Part shown: positions 42,694 through 51,978 of the stretch, in pieces | Layout: every line of letters begins with the position of its first letter | Numbering within the stretch: position 1 is the stretch's first letter | Source: Pseudomonadales bacterium | GTDB taxonomy: Bacteria > Pseudomonadota > Gammaproteobacteria > Pseudomonadales > Azotimanducaceae | Assembly: GCA_024234635.1 (NCBI GenBank) | Contig: JACKNX010000005.1 | Location: 242,405 to 306,404 of the forward strand | Direction: 5' to 3' | DNA: 64,000 nt | Notes under the pieces: generated by a model | Database searches by the model: none | What the model was told of the DNA's origin: nothing | Seen by the model: only the letters and a program-made list of their open reading frames with translations | Position numbers and translations under genes: made by a program

Positions 42694-43257
42694 CTAACCT
42701 TTGTTGCCGCCGCTGGCGAGCACGGAGGCATCAACCAGTTCAGTGACATCGAACATCGCGTAGCTAAGGCTGAGCGACGTCATGTTCTGTGGCAGTTTTG
42801 CGTCCACGATGAAACGCATCGGCATTTCGCGCGTCTCACCGGGTTGCAGTACTTGTTGTTCGAAACAGAAACATTCTGTCTTGTGAAAATAGTCAATCGC
42901 CAGACCTGGCACGAGCGACGGTACCGCTTGTGTGACAACCACATGGTCCGACGTGTTGGTGACATAGAAGTTCACCGTGTGCGGTTGCCCGGGATGCACT
43001 TTCAATCCACCGTCTTCAGTCCAGAAACGTCCCGCCATGCCACCGTTGGTATTGGTCACAAAGTTAACGAATACCGTACGGGACTTATCAACCGCTTCAC
43101 TGGCGGGGTCGTAGGTATACAACCCCTTGGTCTTGCCATTCAGTCCGGTGATGTCACAGAGCAGGCCGTAAAGCGGCACCATCGCGCAGACGAAGCCCAC
43201 CATGCCGACAACAATCAGCAGCAGGTTGCGTATCGTTTTGCGTTGGGCCGCTTCCAT
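42694..43257 (-). CDS. Cytochrome c oxidase assembly protein Cox11/CtaG
   Basis: A 187-residue copper chaperone with an N-terminal membrane helix (LLLIVVGMVGFVCAMVPLYGLLC) and an Ig-like periplasmic domain. The copper motif CFCFEQQ is intact and is followed by PGETREMPMRFIVD. It donates copper to the CuB site of subunit I. The gene sits directly after coxA, 8 bp away. Confidence 0.94.
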   Translation of the reverse strand: MEAAQRKTIRNLLLIVVGMVGFVCAMVPLYGLLCDITGLNGKTKGLYTYDPASEAVDKSRTVFVNFVTNTNGGMAGRFWTEDGGLKVHPGQPHTVNFYVTNTSDHVVVTQAVPSLVPGLAIDYFHKTECFCFEQQVLQPGETREMPMRFIVDAKLPQNMTSLSLSYAMFDVTELVDASVLASGGNKG

Positions 43258-43264
43258 GATCCGC

Positions 43265-44869
43265 TCAGGAATGCATTTCCGCGGCGGTCACCTTCGGCGG
43301 ATGCGTGAAGGTGTGGTACGGCAGCGGCGACGGCAGTGTCCACTCCAGACCGTGTGCACCTTCCCAGGCGCGGGCAGGCGCAGGCTTACCGGCACGGATT
43401 GCCTGTACCACGATGTACAGGAACAGCACCTGTGAGAGGCCGAACGCAAACGCTCCGATGCTGGACATCATGTTGAAGTCCGCGAACTGAACGGCGTAGT
43501 CCGGAATGCGGCGCGGCATGCCTGCCAGGCCGGAGAAGTGCTGCGGAAAGAAAGTAACGTTCACGGCGATGAACGACAGCCAGAAATGCAGTTTGCCGAG
43601 GCGCTCGTCGTACATGCGGCCGCACCACTTCGGCAGCCAGTAGTACACGGCGGCGATGATGGAGAACGCGGCGCCTGGCACCAGTACGTAGTGGAAGTGT
43701 GCAACCACGAAGTAGGTTTCCTGGTACTGATAGTCGGCAGGCGTAATAGCCAGCATCAGACCAGAGAAGCCACCGATGGTGAAGAGGATGACAAAGGCGA
43801 TGGCAAACAGCATCGGCGTTTCGAAAGTCATTGCACCTTTCCACATCGTCGCCGTCCAGTTGAACACCTTCACCCCGGTCGGGATGGCGATCAGCATGGT
43901 GGCGTACATGAAGAAGAGCTGGCCTGCCAGCGGCAGACCCACGGTGAACATATGGTGCGCCCAGACGATGAACGACAGGAACGCAATGGACGCCACCGCA
44001 TACACCATGGAGTCATACCCGAACAGCGGCTTGCGGGCGAACGTCGGGATGATCTGGGAGACCACGCCGAATGCCGGCAGGATCATGATGTACACCTCCG
44101 GATGACCGAAGAACCAGAAGATGTGCTGGAACATCACCGGGTCACCACCGCCAGCTGCGTTGAAGAACGAGGTGCCGAAGTGGATGTCGAACAGCATCAT
44201 CGTGACGACGCCGGCCAGCACGGGCATTACCGCCAGCAGCAGGTAGGCGGTGATCAGCCAGGTCCAGACGAAGAGCGGCATCTGCATCAGCGTCATGCCG
44301 GGCGCTCGCATGTTCAGGATAGTGGCAATGATGTTGATGCTGCCCATGATCGACGAGGCGCCCATCATGTGCACCGCGAATATGAAATAGGTGGTGCTGG
44401 GCGGCGCGTAGGTAGTGGACAGCGGCGCGTAGAACGTCCAACCGAAGTTGGGACCGCCGCCCTCCATGAACAGCGTGCTGATGATCATGCCGAAGGCAAA
44501 CGGCAGTATCCAGAACGACAGGTTGTTCATGCGTGGCAGCGCCATGTCGGGCGCGCCAATCATCATCGGTACCAGCCAGTTCGCCAGACCAACGAACGCC
44601 GGCATGATGGCGCCGAACACCATGATCAGGCCATGGTTGGTCGTCAGCTGGTTGAAGAACTCTGGCTCGAAGAACTGACGGCCGGGCTCGAACAGCTCGG
44701 CGCGAATGCCGAGTGCAAGCACACCGCCGATGAGGAACATCGCAAAGCTGAACCAGAGGTACAGGGTACCGATGTCCTTGTGGTTGGTCGTGAACAGCCA
44801 GCGCGCGAGGCCCTTGTCCGGGCCGTGGTCGTGATCGTCATGACCGTGAGAATCGACTACTTCGCTCAT
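43265..44869 (-). CDS. coxA: Cytochrome c oxidase subunit I
   Basis: A 534-residue A-type haem-copper oxidase core subunit. It has the haem and CuB ligands in TTNHGLIMVFG, the GHPEVYIMILPAFG segment with the proton-channel Glu, HHMFTVG and AHFHYVLVPGA. It binds haem a, haem a3 and CuB and pumps protons. It lies between coxB (9-bp gap) and cox11. Confidence 0.97.
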   Translation of the reverse strand: MSEVVDSHGHDDHDHGPDKGLARWLFTTNHKDIGTLYLWFSFAMFLIGGVLALGIRAELFEPGRQFFEPEFFNQLTTNHGLIMVFGAIMPAFVGLANWLVPMMIGAPDMALPRMNNLSFWILPFAFGMIISTLFMEGGGPNFGWTFYAPLSTTYAPPSTTYFIFAVHMMGASSIMGSINIIATILNMRAPGMTLMQMPLFVWTWLITAYLLLAVMPVLAGVVTMMLFDIHFGTSFFNAAGGGDPVMFQHIFWFFGHPEVYIMILPAFGVVSQIIPTFARKPLFGYDSMVYAVASIAFLSFIVWAHHMFTVGLPLAGQLFFMYATMLIAIPTGVKVFNWTATMWKGAMTFETPMLFAIAFVILFTIGGFSGLMLAITPADYQYQETYFVVAHFHYVLVPGAAFSIIAAVYYWLPKWCGRMYDERLGKLHFWLSFIAVNVTFFPQHFSGLAGMPRRIPDYAVQFADFNMMSSIGAFAFGLSQVLFLYIVVQAIRAGKPAPARAWEGAHGLEWTLPSPLPYHTFTHPPKVTAAEMHS

Positions 44870-44877
44870 ATCCGCTC

Positions 44878-46038
44878 CTAGTTACCTGCCATGACGTTGG
44901 CGACATCGACCGGCTGGGTGAGATCACCTGCGTTGTTGCCCCAGGAATGTCGTTCGAAATGCACGACCGCCGCCAGCTCCGCCTTGCTGAGCTGTGAACC
45001 GAATGCCTGCATCGCGGTGCCCGCGACGCCATCGACCACCCGGGCGATGTGCTCGTCGCGATCGCCGGTTGCTATCGGACTGCCAGCCAGGGCCGGGAAT
45101 ACCGGGGGAACACCCTGACCGTTGGCCTGGTGACAGGACGCGCAGTATTTGGTGTAGACGGCTTCGCCCTGGGTCATGAGCTCGTCCGCCGTGAACGACA
45201 TGCTTTCCAGCGCGGCACGCTCCTTCTGGGCTTCGACGCGCTCGGCATACCAGGCATCGAAGTCATCCTGTTCCATTGCCTGCACGACCACGGGCATGAA
45301 GCCGTGATCCTTTCCGCACAGTTCCGTGCATTGCCCCCGGTAGACACCGGGTGTGGGCACGATTGCCCAGATGTCATTCATGGTGCCCGGAATGGCGTCA
45401 CGCTTGAGACCGAAGTCCGGAACCCACCAGGAGTGGATGACGTCTTCCGAGGTAACCAGGAACTGCACCTTCTTGTTGACGGGAATGCGCAGTGGCTCAT
45501 CAACTTCGAGCAGGTAGTGCTCACCCTTGGGCACTTCGTTGTGGCGCTCTTCGATCGGCGTGGACAGGATGGAGAAGAACGAGAACGCCGGATTGCGGTT
45601 TTCATCGAGGTACTTGTACTGCCACTTCCACTGATAGCCCCGGACTTCGACGATCATGTCCGGACTGCTGGTGTCGTACATCTGTACCAGGGTCTTCGTG
45701 GACGGAAACGCCATGACGATCAGGATTACCGTCGGCACGATCGTCCAGAGAATCTCCAGCCGCGTGTTCTCATGGAACTGTGCCGGCTTGTGCCCTGACG
45801 ACTTGCGATGATGGATGATCGACCAGAACATCGCGCCAAACACGATGATGCCGATCACGACGCAGATCCACAGCACGATGGTATGCAGTTCGAAGATGGA
45901 CTGACTGATCGTCGTCACGCCAGGCCGCATATTCAGTTCATCCGCCAGGGCCACGCCCGACCAGAGAACCAGCAACGCGCCCAAGGCAAACGGCAGCCGC
46001 CGGATTCCTTTGCAGGGTTTGTTCACGCTCACGCTCAC
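44878..46038 (-). CDS. coxB: Cytochrome c oxidase subunit II with fused cytochrome c (caa3-type)
   Basis: A 386-residue subunit: a signal sequence, two membrane helices (HTIVLWICVVIGIIVFGAMFW; IVPTVILIVMAF) and a CuA domain (CTELCGKDHGFMPVVV). A C-terminal cytochrome c has CASCH near residue 298 and an AMQAFG methionine. The fused haem c marks a caa3-type oxidase, which can accept electrons from cytochrome c or directly. Several GTG codons (46038, 46032, 46026) compete as start. It is the first gene of the leftward oxidase cluster. Confidence 0.95.
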   Translation of the reverse strand: MSVSVNKPCKGIRRLPFALGALLVLWSGVALADELNMRPGVTTISQSIFELHTIVLWICVVIGIIVFGAMFWSIIHHRKSSGHKPAQFHENTRLEILWTIVPTVILIVMAFPSTKTLVQMYDTSSPDMIVEVRGYQWKWQYKYLDENRNPAFSFFSILSTPIEERHNEVPKGEHYLLEVDEPLRIPVNKKVQFLVTSEDVIHSWWVPDFGLKRDAIPGTMNDIWAIVPTPGVYRGQCTELCGKDHGFMPVVVQAMEQDDFDAWYAERVEAQKERAALESMSFTADELMTQGEAVYTKYCASCHQANGQGVPPVFPALAGSPIATGDRDEHIARVVDGVAGTAMQAFGSQLSKAELAAVVHFERHSWGNNAGDLTQPVDVANVMAGN

Positions 46039-46118
46039 ACCTTGAATTGAATAGAAGTGCCGTTCGGCAGGGACCTGCTCCGGTGCTCCCCCAGACCGGC
46101 CCCATGAAAAGCCGGGGG

Positions 46119-46146
46119 ATTATAGCAACCGTCAGTCAATTCACAA
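46119..46146 (-). promoter_or_regulatory. Predicted sigma-70 promoter with extended -10 for the oxidase operon
   Basis: On the minus strand, TTGTGA (46146-46141) and TATAAT (46124-46119) are 16 bp apart, and TGC directly before TATAAT forms an extended -10. Transcription would start near 46112, giving a leader of about 70 bases before coxB. This is the best promoter match noticed in the window. Confidence 0.6.
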
Positions 46147-46298
46147 CGCACTGTTGGCGATGGTCTTGCTCAACTGAGCGCTTCAAGATGCTGAATTACG
46201 GATGGATTCCGAACGCTGGAAGGCGCTCTGCAATACCATCGCGCCTGGTGCAACATGCCGGCCCCGGAGCATCCTGCGCGGACCCGCACGATCACCGG

Positions 46299-46499
46299 TC
46301 AGTCGACGCGTCTGTCCCCAACCCATTGCAACGGAACGGTTTGAGGCGTTGCCCCGGGTTGGGCGGCTTCCGTTGCATCGGCGATATCGTCGCCGTTGCC
46401 ACAGGCAACGCACTCCCTGAACCGGGGCAGGCTCTGGGCATCAAACAGCACGACGATGCTGTCCTGCTGCCCACAATACGTACATTCCACACCCGCCAT
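46299..46499 (-). CDS. Putative small zinc-ribbon protein
   Basis: A 66-residue ORF beginning MAGVECTYCGQQD, with a second CxxC pair in RECVACGNGDD, forming a likely four-Cys zinc site. It starts 12 bp after aroE on the same strand. A GTG at 46514 could add five residues. The rest is low-complexity (ADATEAAQPGATPQTV). I do not recognise the family; paired CxxC motifs and the position support a real gene, but it could be spurious. Confidence 0.45.
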   Translation of the reverse strand: MAGVECTYCGQQDSIVVLFDAQSLPRFRECVACGNGDDIADATEAAQPGATPQTVPLQWVGDRRVD

Positions 46500-46510
46500 G
46501 AAACGTCGCT

Positions 46511-47347
46511 TCACCTGCCGCGCTCCACCTGGGCGCCGAGCAGCGTGCGCACCTGTCGGGTGTCGGGATGCACGCCCCGCCACAACCGGAAGGCTTCCGC
46601 GGCCTGTTCGATGAGCATGCCGAGCCCATCGAAGGCGCCATACCGACTGACGGATCGCGCGCGCGTCACGAAAACTGCTTTCGGTCCGTACATCATGTCG
46701 TAACACACCGCTTCCCGCAGTACGCCATCCGCTACGTCCAGTCCGCTGCCGGTCAGTCCGGCCGAGGTGCCGTTGATGACAAGGTCGAAGGTTGCCGTCG
46801 TCGTGGCGGCGTCTTCCACCCGGAGTGGCACGCCAGACTGGCCGAATCTGCGCACGCAGTCAGCCGCCTTTGCGGCCGTGCGGTTGGCTATGGCAATCGA
46901 GGCGGGTGTTTTACCGATCAGCGCCGGGAGAACACCCTGTACCGCGCCACCGGCGCCAAGAAGAAGGATGCGGCTACCAGAAAGGGTCACACCCAGGTGC
47001 TCCAGATCCCGGACCAGACCAACGCCATCGGTGTTGTAACCGAGATAGTCGTCACCGTGGCGCACAATGGTATTCACCGCCTGCGCCCTGGCTGCCGCCG
47101 CATCGCAGCGAGCTGGCGTCACCCAGCGATAGGCGTCCTGCTTGCAGGGTAACGTGATATTGAGGCCGCACCCACCCGCCTCAAAGAAAGCGCCCACGGT
47201 GACATCGAATTGTCCGTGCGGGACAGGCAATCGCGTGTATTCCATCGCCTGGCCCGTCGCCTCCGCGAAGAGGGCATGGATTCGGGGCGACAGTGAATGA
47301 TCCACGGGGTTGCCCGCGACCGCGTAAAGGTCCAGCGCCTTGCTCAT
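46511..47347 (-). CDS. aroE: Shikimate dehydrogenase
   Basis: A 278-residue NADP-dependent enzyme that reduces 3-dehydroshikimate. Substrate residues are in GNPVDHSLSPRIHALF and ITLPCKQDA (catalytic Lys), with NTDG before the NADP loop LLLGAGGAVQGVLPAL, and the NGTSAGL strand. The start at 47347 overlaps the tsaC stop (ATGA); a longer frame lacks similarity. Gene order tsaC-aroE matches Pseudomonas, apart from the missing qor and hemF. Confidence 0.94.
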   Translation of the reverse strand: MSKALDLYAVAGNPVDHSLSPRIHALFAEATGQAMEYTRLPVPHGQFDVTVGAFFEAGGCGLNITLPCKQDAYRWVTPARCDAAAARAQAVNTIVRHGDDYLGYNTDGVGLVRDLEHLGVTLSGSRILLLGAGGAVQGVLPALIGKTPASIAIANRTAAKAADCVRRFGQSGVPLRVEDAATTTATFDLVINGTSAGLTGSGLDVADGVLREAVCYDMMYGPKAVFVTRARSVSRYGAFDGLGMLIEQAAEAFRLWRGVHPDTRQVRTLLGAQVERGR

Positions 47348-47976
47348 CGTTGCCTCACCACCACACCACCGGGCCGCCGGATTTCGCTCGCCCCCCGACG
47401 CCCGCCGGTGGCGCCGGGCAGCACATAGTCCACCAGCGTGCCTACGGCGCGAACAGCCTGCCACGACCGGGTTGCCGCCGGCCTGCCGGCGACGTTGGCA
47501 GAGGTTGAAACCAGCGGCCGCCCAAAGGCCATCGCCAGACACCTGGCCTGCTCGTGGCCCGGCACGCGTACTGCCACGCTTCCCGTACCACCCGTCACAA
47601 GCGGGGAGAAGCGGCCGGTTGGCAGGATCCAGGTGACCGGCCCCGGCCAGGATGCTTCTATCAGTTCGCGCTGCGTTGGGTCGAGGCCGGCCAACTCATC
47701 CGCGAAAGCCGCCGCCAGCCCACCGATGAGGATCAACCCTTTGGTGGCAGCCCGCCGTTTGATGGTGAGAATCCGCGAAACGGCCGTTGTATCGCTGGCG
47801 TCACACGCCAGGCCCCATACCCCTTCCGTCGCATGCAGGACAACACCACCACGACGGAGCACCCGCACGGCACGCGCCAGGTGAAACGCATCCCATCGAC
47901 AGGCGGGCAGCGCCTGCGCGTGCAGAGATGTTGCGGCTTTGATCAACGGCGAGGACCACTGGAAGGCTGCGGGCAC
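47344..47976 (-). CDS. tsaC: L-threonylcarbamoyladenylate synthase TsaC
   Basis: A 210-residue YrdC-fold protein that makes threonylcarbamoyl-AMP for the t6A37 modification of ANN-decoding tRNAs. It has VVLHATEGVWGLACD, KRRAATKGLILI, WPGPVTWILP and STSANVAGRPA. It starts at GTG 47976 and overlaps dprA by 34 bp; the first ~25 residues are not conserved, so a later start is possible. It lacks the extra Sua5 domain. Confidence 0.92.
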   Translation of the reverse strand: MPAAFQWSSPLIKAATSLHAQALPACRWDAFHLARAVRVLRRGGVVLHATEGVWGLACDASDTTAVSRILTIKRRAATKGLILIGGLAAAFADELAGLDPTQRELIEASWPGPVTWILPTGRFSPLVTGGTGSVAVRVPGHEQARCLAMAFGRPLVSTSANVAGRPAATRSWQAVRAVGTLVDYVLPGATGGRRGASEIRRPGGVVVRQR

Positions 47977-48977
47977 CGGCGACTATAGCCATCCGCCCCG
48001 GTCGCGACAAACCCGCGCACCTCCAGTTCGGCAAGCGCGAGCAATACCTCGGGCAGCGCCAGCGACAGCACCTGGCTTACGCGTTCCGCGTCCATCGGCT
48101 CAACGGTCAGCGCGTGCCAGACCGGCGCCCACGCCGCCGGTGGCGAGTCCGGAACCGGCCCATCCAGACCCAGCTCCTGCATCAGTGTCGAGACGCCGTC
48201 AATCAGGGCCGCGCCGTCCCGGATGAGCCGGTGACAGCCGGCGCTGTTGGGATTGTGAATGGATCCGGGAACGGCAAGCACGTCCCGCCCCTGTTCCAGG
48301 GCCAGTCGAGCCGTGATCAACGAACCACTCTGTTCACTGGCTTCCACCACAACCACGGCCTCGCACAAGCCGCTGATGATGCGATTGCGTTCGGGAAAAT
48401 GATGGCGCCGGGGGCGCACCTCCGGCGCGTATTCACTGATAAGCAACCCGTCGCCGGTGACGATGCGCTCCGCCAGTGGTCGATTGCTGGCCGGATATAC
48501 CTGGTGCAGTCCAGACCCCAGAACCGCAATGGTGCGGCCGTTTGCCGCCAGTGCACCTGCGTGCGCGGCGGCATCGATACCGCTGGCCAGGCCACTGACC
48601 ACGGTCACGCCCGCTTCGGCAAGGGCCCCCGCCATGTCATGGGCTATGCGAAGCCCTGCTGACGAGGCGCGGCGCGAGCCGACAACGGCAACCGCTGGCC
48701 GGGTCAGGCAACTGACGTCGCCCCGCAGAAAAAGGAGCAGTGGTGGGTCGGGAATTTCTCTTAACAAAGGCGGAAACGCGGCATCATCCACCGCGAGTAC
48801 CAGCAGACCGTCCCTCGACCAGCGTTTCAGCTGCTTCAGTGACTCCTTCACCGCTGAGGCGGACACCCGCCGGGAAATGGCTTCAGGTGCAAGCGATCGC
48901 AGCTCCCGCCGCGGCCCGCCGTCGCAGGCCGCCAGCAGGGTGGCGACACGTACGCTTGCTGATTGCTGCTCGACCAT
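47943..48977 (-). CDS. dprA: DNA-processing protein DprA (Smf)
   Basis: A 344-residue protein with the Rossmann-like DprA core (VGSRRASSAGLRIAHDMAGALAEAGVTVVSGLASGIDAAAH, later SEYAPEVRPRRHHFPERNRIISGL) and a C-terminal winged domain. DprA loads RecA on incoming single-stranded DNA during natural transformation. It lies between the LysM protein and tsaC as in pseudomonads. Whether the cell is competent cannot be judged from one gene. Confidence 0.93.
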   Translation of the reverse strand: MVEQQSASVRVATLLAACDGGPRRELRSLAPEAISRRVSASAVKESLKQLKRWSRDGLLVLAVDDAAFPPLLREIPDPPLLLFLRGDVSCLTRPAVAVVGSRRASSAGLRIAHDMAGALAEAGVTVVSGLASGIDAAAHAGALAANGRTIAVLGSGLHQVYPASNRPLAERIVTGDGLLISEYAPEVRPRRHHFPERNRIISGLCEAVVVVEASEQSGSLITARLALEQGRDVLAVPGSIHNPNSAGCHRLIRDGAALIDGVSTLMQELGLDGPVPDSPPAAWAPVWHALTVEPMDAERVSQVLSLALPEVLLALAELEVRGFVATGADGYSRRCPQPSSGPRR

Positions 48978-49095
48978 CAGGAACCGCCGTGGGCACGGGG
49001 AACACGATGGTCATGGTGAATCAATCCCGAACGGACGCTGTACGCAATCTACCAACCCGACCGGCAGTCAAAGCCGCCGGTCGCCGCACTACGGC

Positions 49096-50214
49096 TCAGG
49101 GGTTCTTCACCTCATCACCAACGGCCAACGGGCGCTCTGTCATCAGCACCACACCGTAGGAGAGCTTTTCAAATACCCGGTAGATCATGAGAATGCCCGC
49201 CCGCTCGCTGGGCAGGCGAATAGTCTCCCGCGCGACGCGATCGTTAGCCAGTGCGCCGCGCTTGTAGATGGCGAGAACGTTTCCTACCTCGAGACTTTCC
49301 CGGGCGCCAAGATTGAGGACCACCACATCATATTGTCCAACCTGGGTCACACCGCTGAACACGGAGATGATCTGCCCGTCGACGTCATCGCGCGGTGCGC
49401 TGGGAAAGAAATTGGAGTCGAGCTTACGCTCTTCGGTTGGTAGGACCCGGTCGCCGATCTGGACTTCCACCCGACTTCTTGTCACGAGCACCGTGGCAAT
49501 ATCCTTGTGCTGCTCCTGCGCCTGCCCAACACCGATATAAGTCGCCTCGCGACCAAGTACTTCCCGTGTTTCCGGATCGATGTAGAGTTGGCCCTTGCGA
49601 ACAAAGTTGTAGGACTCGCTGTCCGTCAGCACCCCGCGCACATAGAGCCGATCACCGCCTCCCAGCACCAGACGCTCGGACGCGCCCTGAAGGACATACG
49701 GCGCAGCCTCGAGCACCGCGTCTTCCACCACGCGGTTCTCCACCAGGAAACTCTGTACCGCGTCCAGGCGAATCGTGGGAATGGCTGAGTCCAGCGGCGT
49801 CGAGCGAATGCTGGGCGCGAGAGAGCCATCCGTGGAGCCCAGACGACCGGCACCGCCACGCTGCAACTGCAGGCGGGGCTGTCCGTCCACCCAGACGAGA
49901 TGGATGCTGTCGCCCGGGTAGATCAGATGGGGATTTTCGATTTGCGGATTGACCTGCCAGATCTCCGGCCACAACCAGGGACGATCGAGAAATCGCCCCG
50001 AAATATCCCAGAGCGTGTCGCCCTTGACGACTGTGTAAGTATCCGGATGTCCCGCCTTCAGGTAGCGCGCAAGATCACCCGCAGGCTCCGCTGCCACCGC
50101 GCTGACGCCACTGCCCAGAAGCAGCAGTGCGGCAATCAGCCCCCGCATCAGGCATGCGCCAGAGCGCGTCACCGTCGAAAGTCCGGCCCGCCGAACATCA
50201 CGTTTCCATTGCAT
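49096..50214 (-). CDS. LysM-domain envelope protein
   Basis: A 372-residue exported protein. Signal: MRGLIAALLLLGSGVSAVAA after a basic 22-residue leader. One LysM domain is near residues 58-105 (YTVVKGDTLWDISGRFLDRPWLWPEIWQVNP ... LIYPGDSI). The long C-terminal part (IGDRVLPTEERKLDSNFFPSAP; GDEVKNP at the end) matches the protein found just before dprA in pseudomonads. LysM domains bind peptidoglycan. ATG 50214 is preferred since GGGGGT lies upstream; ATG 50148 starts the hydrophobic core. Function unknown. It is divergent from def. Confidence 0.88.
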   Translation of the reverse strand: MQWKRDVRRAGLSTVTRSGACLMRGLIAALLLLGSGVSAVAAEPAGDLARYLKAGHPDTYTVVKGDTLWDISGRFLDRPWLWPEIWQVNPQIENPHLIYPGDSIHLVWVDGQPRLQLQRGGAGRLGSTDGSLAPSIRSTPLDSAIPTIRLDAVQSFLVENRVVEDAVLEAAPYVLQGASERLVLGGGDRLYVRGVLTDSESYNFVRKGQLYIDPETREVLGREATYIGVGQAQEQHKDIATVLVTRSRVEVQIGDRVLPTEERKLDSNFFPSAPRDDVDGQIISVFSGVTQVGQYDVVVLNLGARESLEVGNVLAIYKRGALANDRVARETIRLPSERAGILMIYRVFEKLSYGVVLMTERPLAVGDEVKNP

Positions 50215-50494
50215 GTTGCAACTACCCCCGGTAATTCGCTTGGCGCTATCCTGTTCGCCCGTCGACTGTATCACGACGCGCCATGCTCCCCCGATGCTGC
50301 CGGGGATTCACGCCAACGACGTACCAGGCGGTAAAATAGTGGCTGGGGCTGCACCAAAAAAGTTATAAGCTTCACAATCTTATCAGCACGAATTGCGCCA
50401 ATACCATAGATTGCCAACTTGGCGTGAGCGCCGCGGTCAGCCCGCTGATTTGTCACCATCGACCGCCAACTGAAACCCCAACCACCATACGATC
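50215..50494. other. Divergent intergenic region between the LysM gene and def
   Basis: A gene-free region of 280 bp that must contain both divergent promoters. It includes an A+T-rich stretch around 50330-50395 (AAAAAAGTTATAAGC), but I could not assign a convincing -35/-10 pair. No ORF, RNA or operator was recognised. The def ATG lacks a clear Shine-Dalgarno. Confidence 0.5.
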
Positions 50495-50998
50495 ATGGCC
50501 CTGCTGGATATTCTCGAATTTCCCGATCCTCGCCTGCGGACAAAAGCCCTGCCGGTGAAAGACGTTGACGCACGCATTCGCAAGCTTGTTGACGACATGC
50601 TGGATACCATGTACGCCGCACCGGGCATCGGTCTGGCGGCGTCACAGGTCGACGTGCATGAACGTGTCGTTGTAATTGACGTGTCCGAGAGCAAGGATGC
50701 GCCACTGACGCTCATCAACCCGGTGCTTCAGCTCTCCGGCGACGTGCTGGCAACCGAAGAAGGTTGTCTGTCCGTACCCGGCTTCTATGAACCGGTGACC
50801 CGACGCACGCAGGTGCGTGTCAGTGCGCTGGACCGCAACGGTCAAGCTTTCACGCTGGACGCCGATGGCCTGCTCGCCGTCTGCATTCAACACGAATGCG
50901 ATCACCTGGAGGGCAAGCTGTTTGTGGACTATCTGTCCGGACTGAAGCGCACGCGAATCCGCCGCAAACTGGAAAAACTGCACCGGCAGGCCGGCTGA
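50495..50998 (+). CDS. def: Peptide deformylase
   Basis: A 167-residue metalloenzyme with its three motifs intact: GIGLAASQ, EGCLSVPG and HECDH. It removes the formyl group from nascent N-terminal methionine. The next gene, fmt, adds that formyl group to initiator tRNA and begins 5 bp after the stop. This def-fmt-rsmB order is widely conserved. Confidence 0.96.
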   Translation: MALLDILEFPDPRLRTKALPVKDVDARIRKLVDDMLDTMYAAPGIGLAASQVDVHERVVVIDVSESKDAPLTLINPVLQLSGDVLATEEGCLSVPGFYEPVTRRTQVRVSALDRNGQAFTLDADGLLAVCIQHECDHLEGKLFVDYLSGLKRTRIRRKLEKLHRQAG

Positions 50999-51003
50999 GC
51001 TGC

Positions 51004-51978
51004 ATGCGCATTGTCTTCGCCGGTACACCAGCCTTCGCGGCTACCATCCTCGACGCGCTCATTCGTTCCGGTAGTCCACCTTTTCTGGTTCTCACGCAGC
51101 CGGATCGGCCCGGCAAACGCGGCCGCGGCGTGCTGCCACCACCGGTAAAAGTGCTTGCCCAGGCGCAGGGTATCGAGGTGTATCAACCGCCGACGCTGAG
51201 CCCGCGCCGCGACGAGGGCCAGCAGGCGCTCGCAAGGGTCATGGGAACAGCTTTCGACGTTCTCGTCGTCGCCGCCTACGGGCTCATGATCCCGCGCCCG
51301 CTCCTCGCCCACCCTGCGCATGGCGCGGTGAACGTACACGCCTCGCTACTGCCCAGGTGGCGTGGCGCGGCACCGGTCGAGCGGGCGATCATGGCCGGCG
51401 ACCAGCGCACCGGCGTGTCCCTGATGCAGATGGACGCCGGACTCGACACCGGACCGGTGCTCAGCACGGCATCAATGCCTATTGCTGCAAACGCCACCGG
51501 GACCGAGGTAACCGAGCGTCTGGCGACCATCGGCGCGGAACTGTTGTGCGCCTGCCTGCCGCGCCTCGGTGAGTTGCGTGCCGAGCCCCAGGACGACGCG
51601 ATTGCGACCCACGCGCCGAAGCTCACCGCCGCCGATGCGGTTGTACATTGGTCATGCGGCGCGCAGTCACTGCATGACCAGGTGCGCGCGCTCAGCGGTC
51701 GTCAGACCGCCACCGCGCACCTGGCTGCCGGCAGCGAGCGGGTGACCGTGCGACTGCTTGCGACCAGCGTGATCGACACCCTGCCTTCCGGCGCTCCCCC
51801 CGGTACGATCATGGATACCACCACACGCGAGCAGATCGTCGTTGCGACCGGAGCAGGAACGCTGGCAATACTCCGCCTGCAACTGTCTCTGGGGAAGGGT
51901 ACCGCCCTGACAGCCCGTGAAGCATGCAACGGCTGGCCAGCTCTTTTTCAGCCAGGTAATCGCTTTGACACCGCCTGA
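51004..51978 (+). CDS. fmt: Methionyl-tRNA formyltransferase
   Basis: A 324-residue enzyme. The formyl-transferase core shows FAGTPAFAATILDAL, NVHASLLPRWRGAAPVERAIMAGD and MDAGLDTGPVL; the C-terminal OB-like domain includes REACNGWPALFQPGNRF. ATG 51004 gives the standard start (MRIVFAGTPAF). It overlaps the rsmB start by about 14 bp. Confidence 0.96.
   Translation: MRIVFAGTPAFAATILDALIRSGSPPFLVLTQPDRPGKRGRGVLPPPVKVLAQAQGIEVYQPPTLSPRRDEGQQALARVMGTAFDVLVVAAYGLMIPRPLLAHPAHGAVNVHASLLPRWRGAAPVERAIMAGDQRTGVSLMQMDAGLDTGPVLSTASMPIAANATGTEVTERLATIGAELLCACLPRLGELRAEPQDDAIATHAPKLTAADAVVHWSCGAQSLHDQVRALSGRQTATAHLAAGSERVTVRLLATSVIDTLPSGAPPGTIMDTTTREQIVVATGAGTLAILRLQLSLGKGTALTAREACNGWPALFQPGNRFDTA

Noticed and set aside
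50330..50420. Promoter candidates before def and the LysM gene
   Set aside because: A+T-rich hexamers exist but no pair has a proper 16-18 bp spacing with good matches on either strand.
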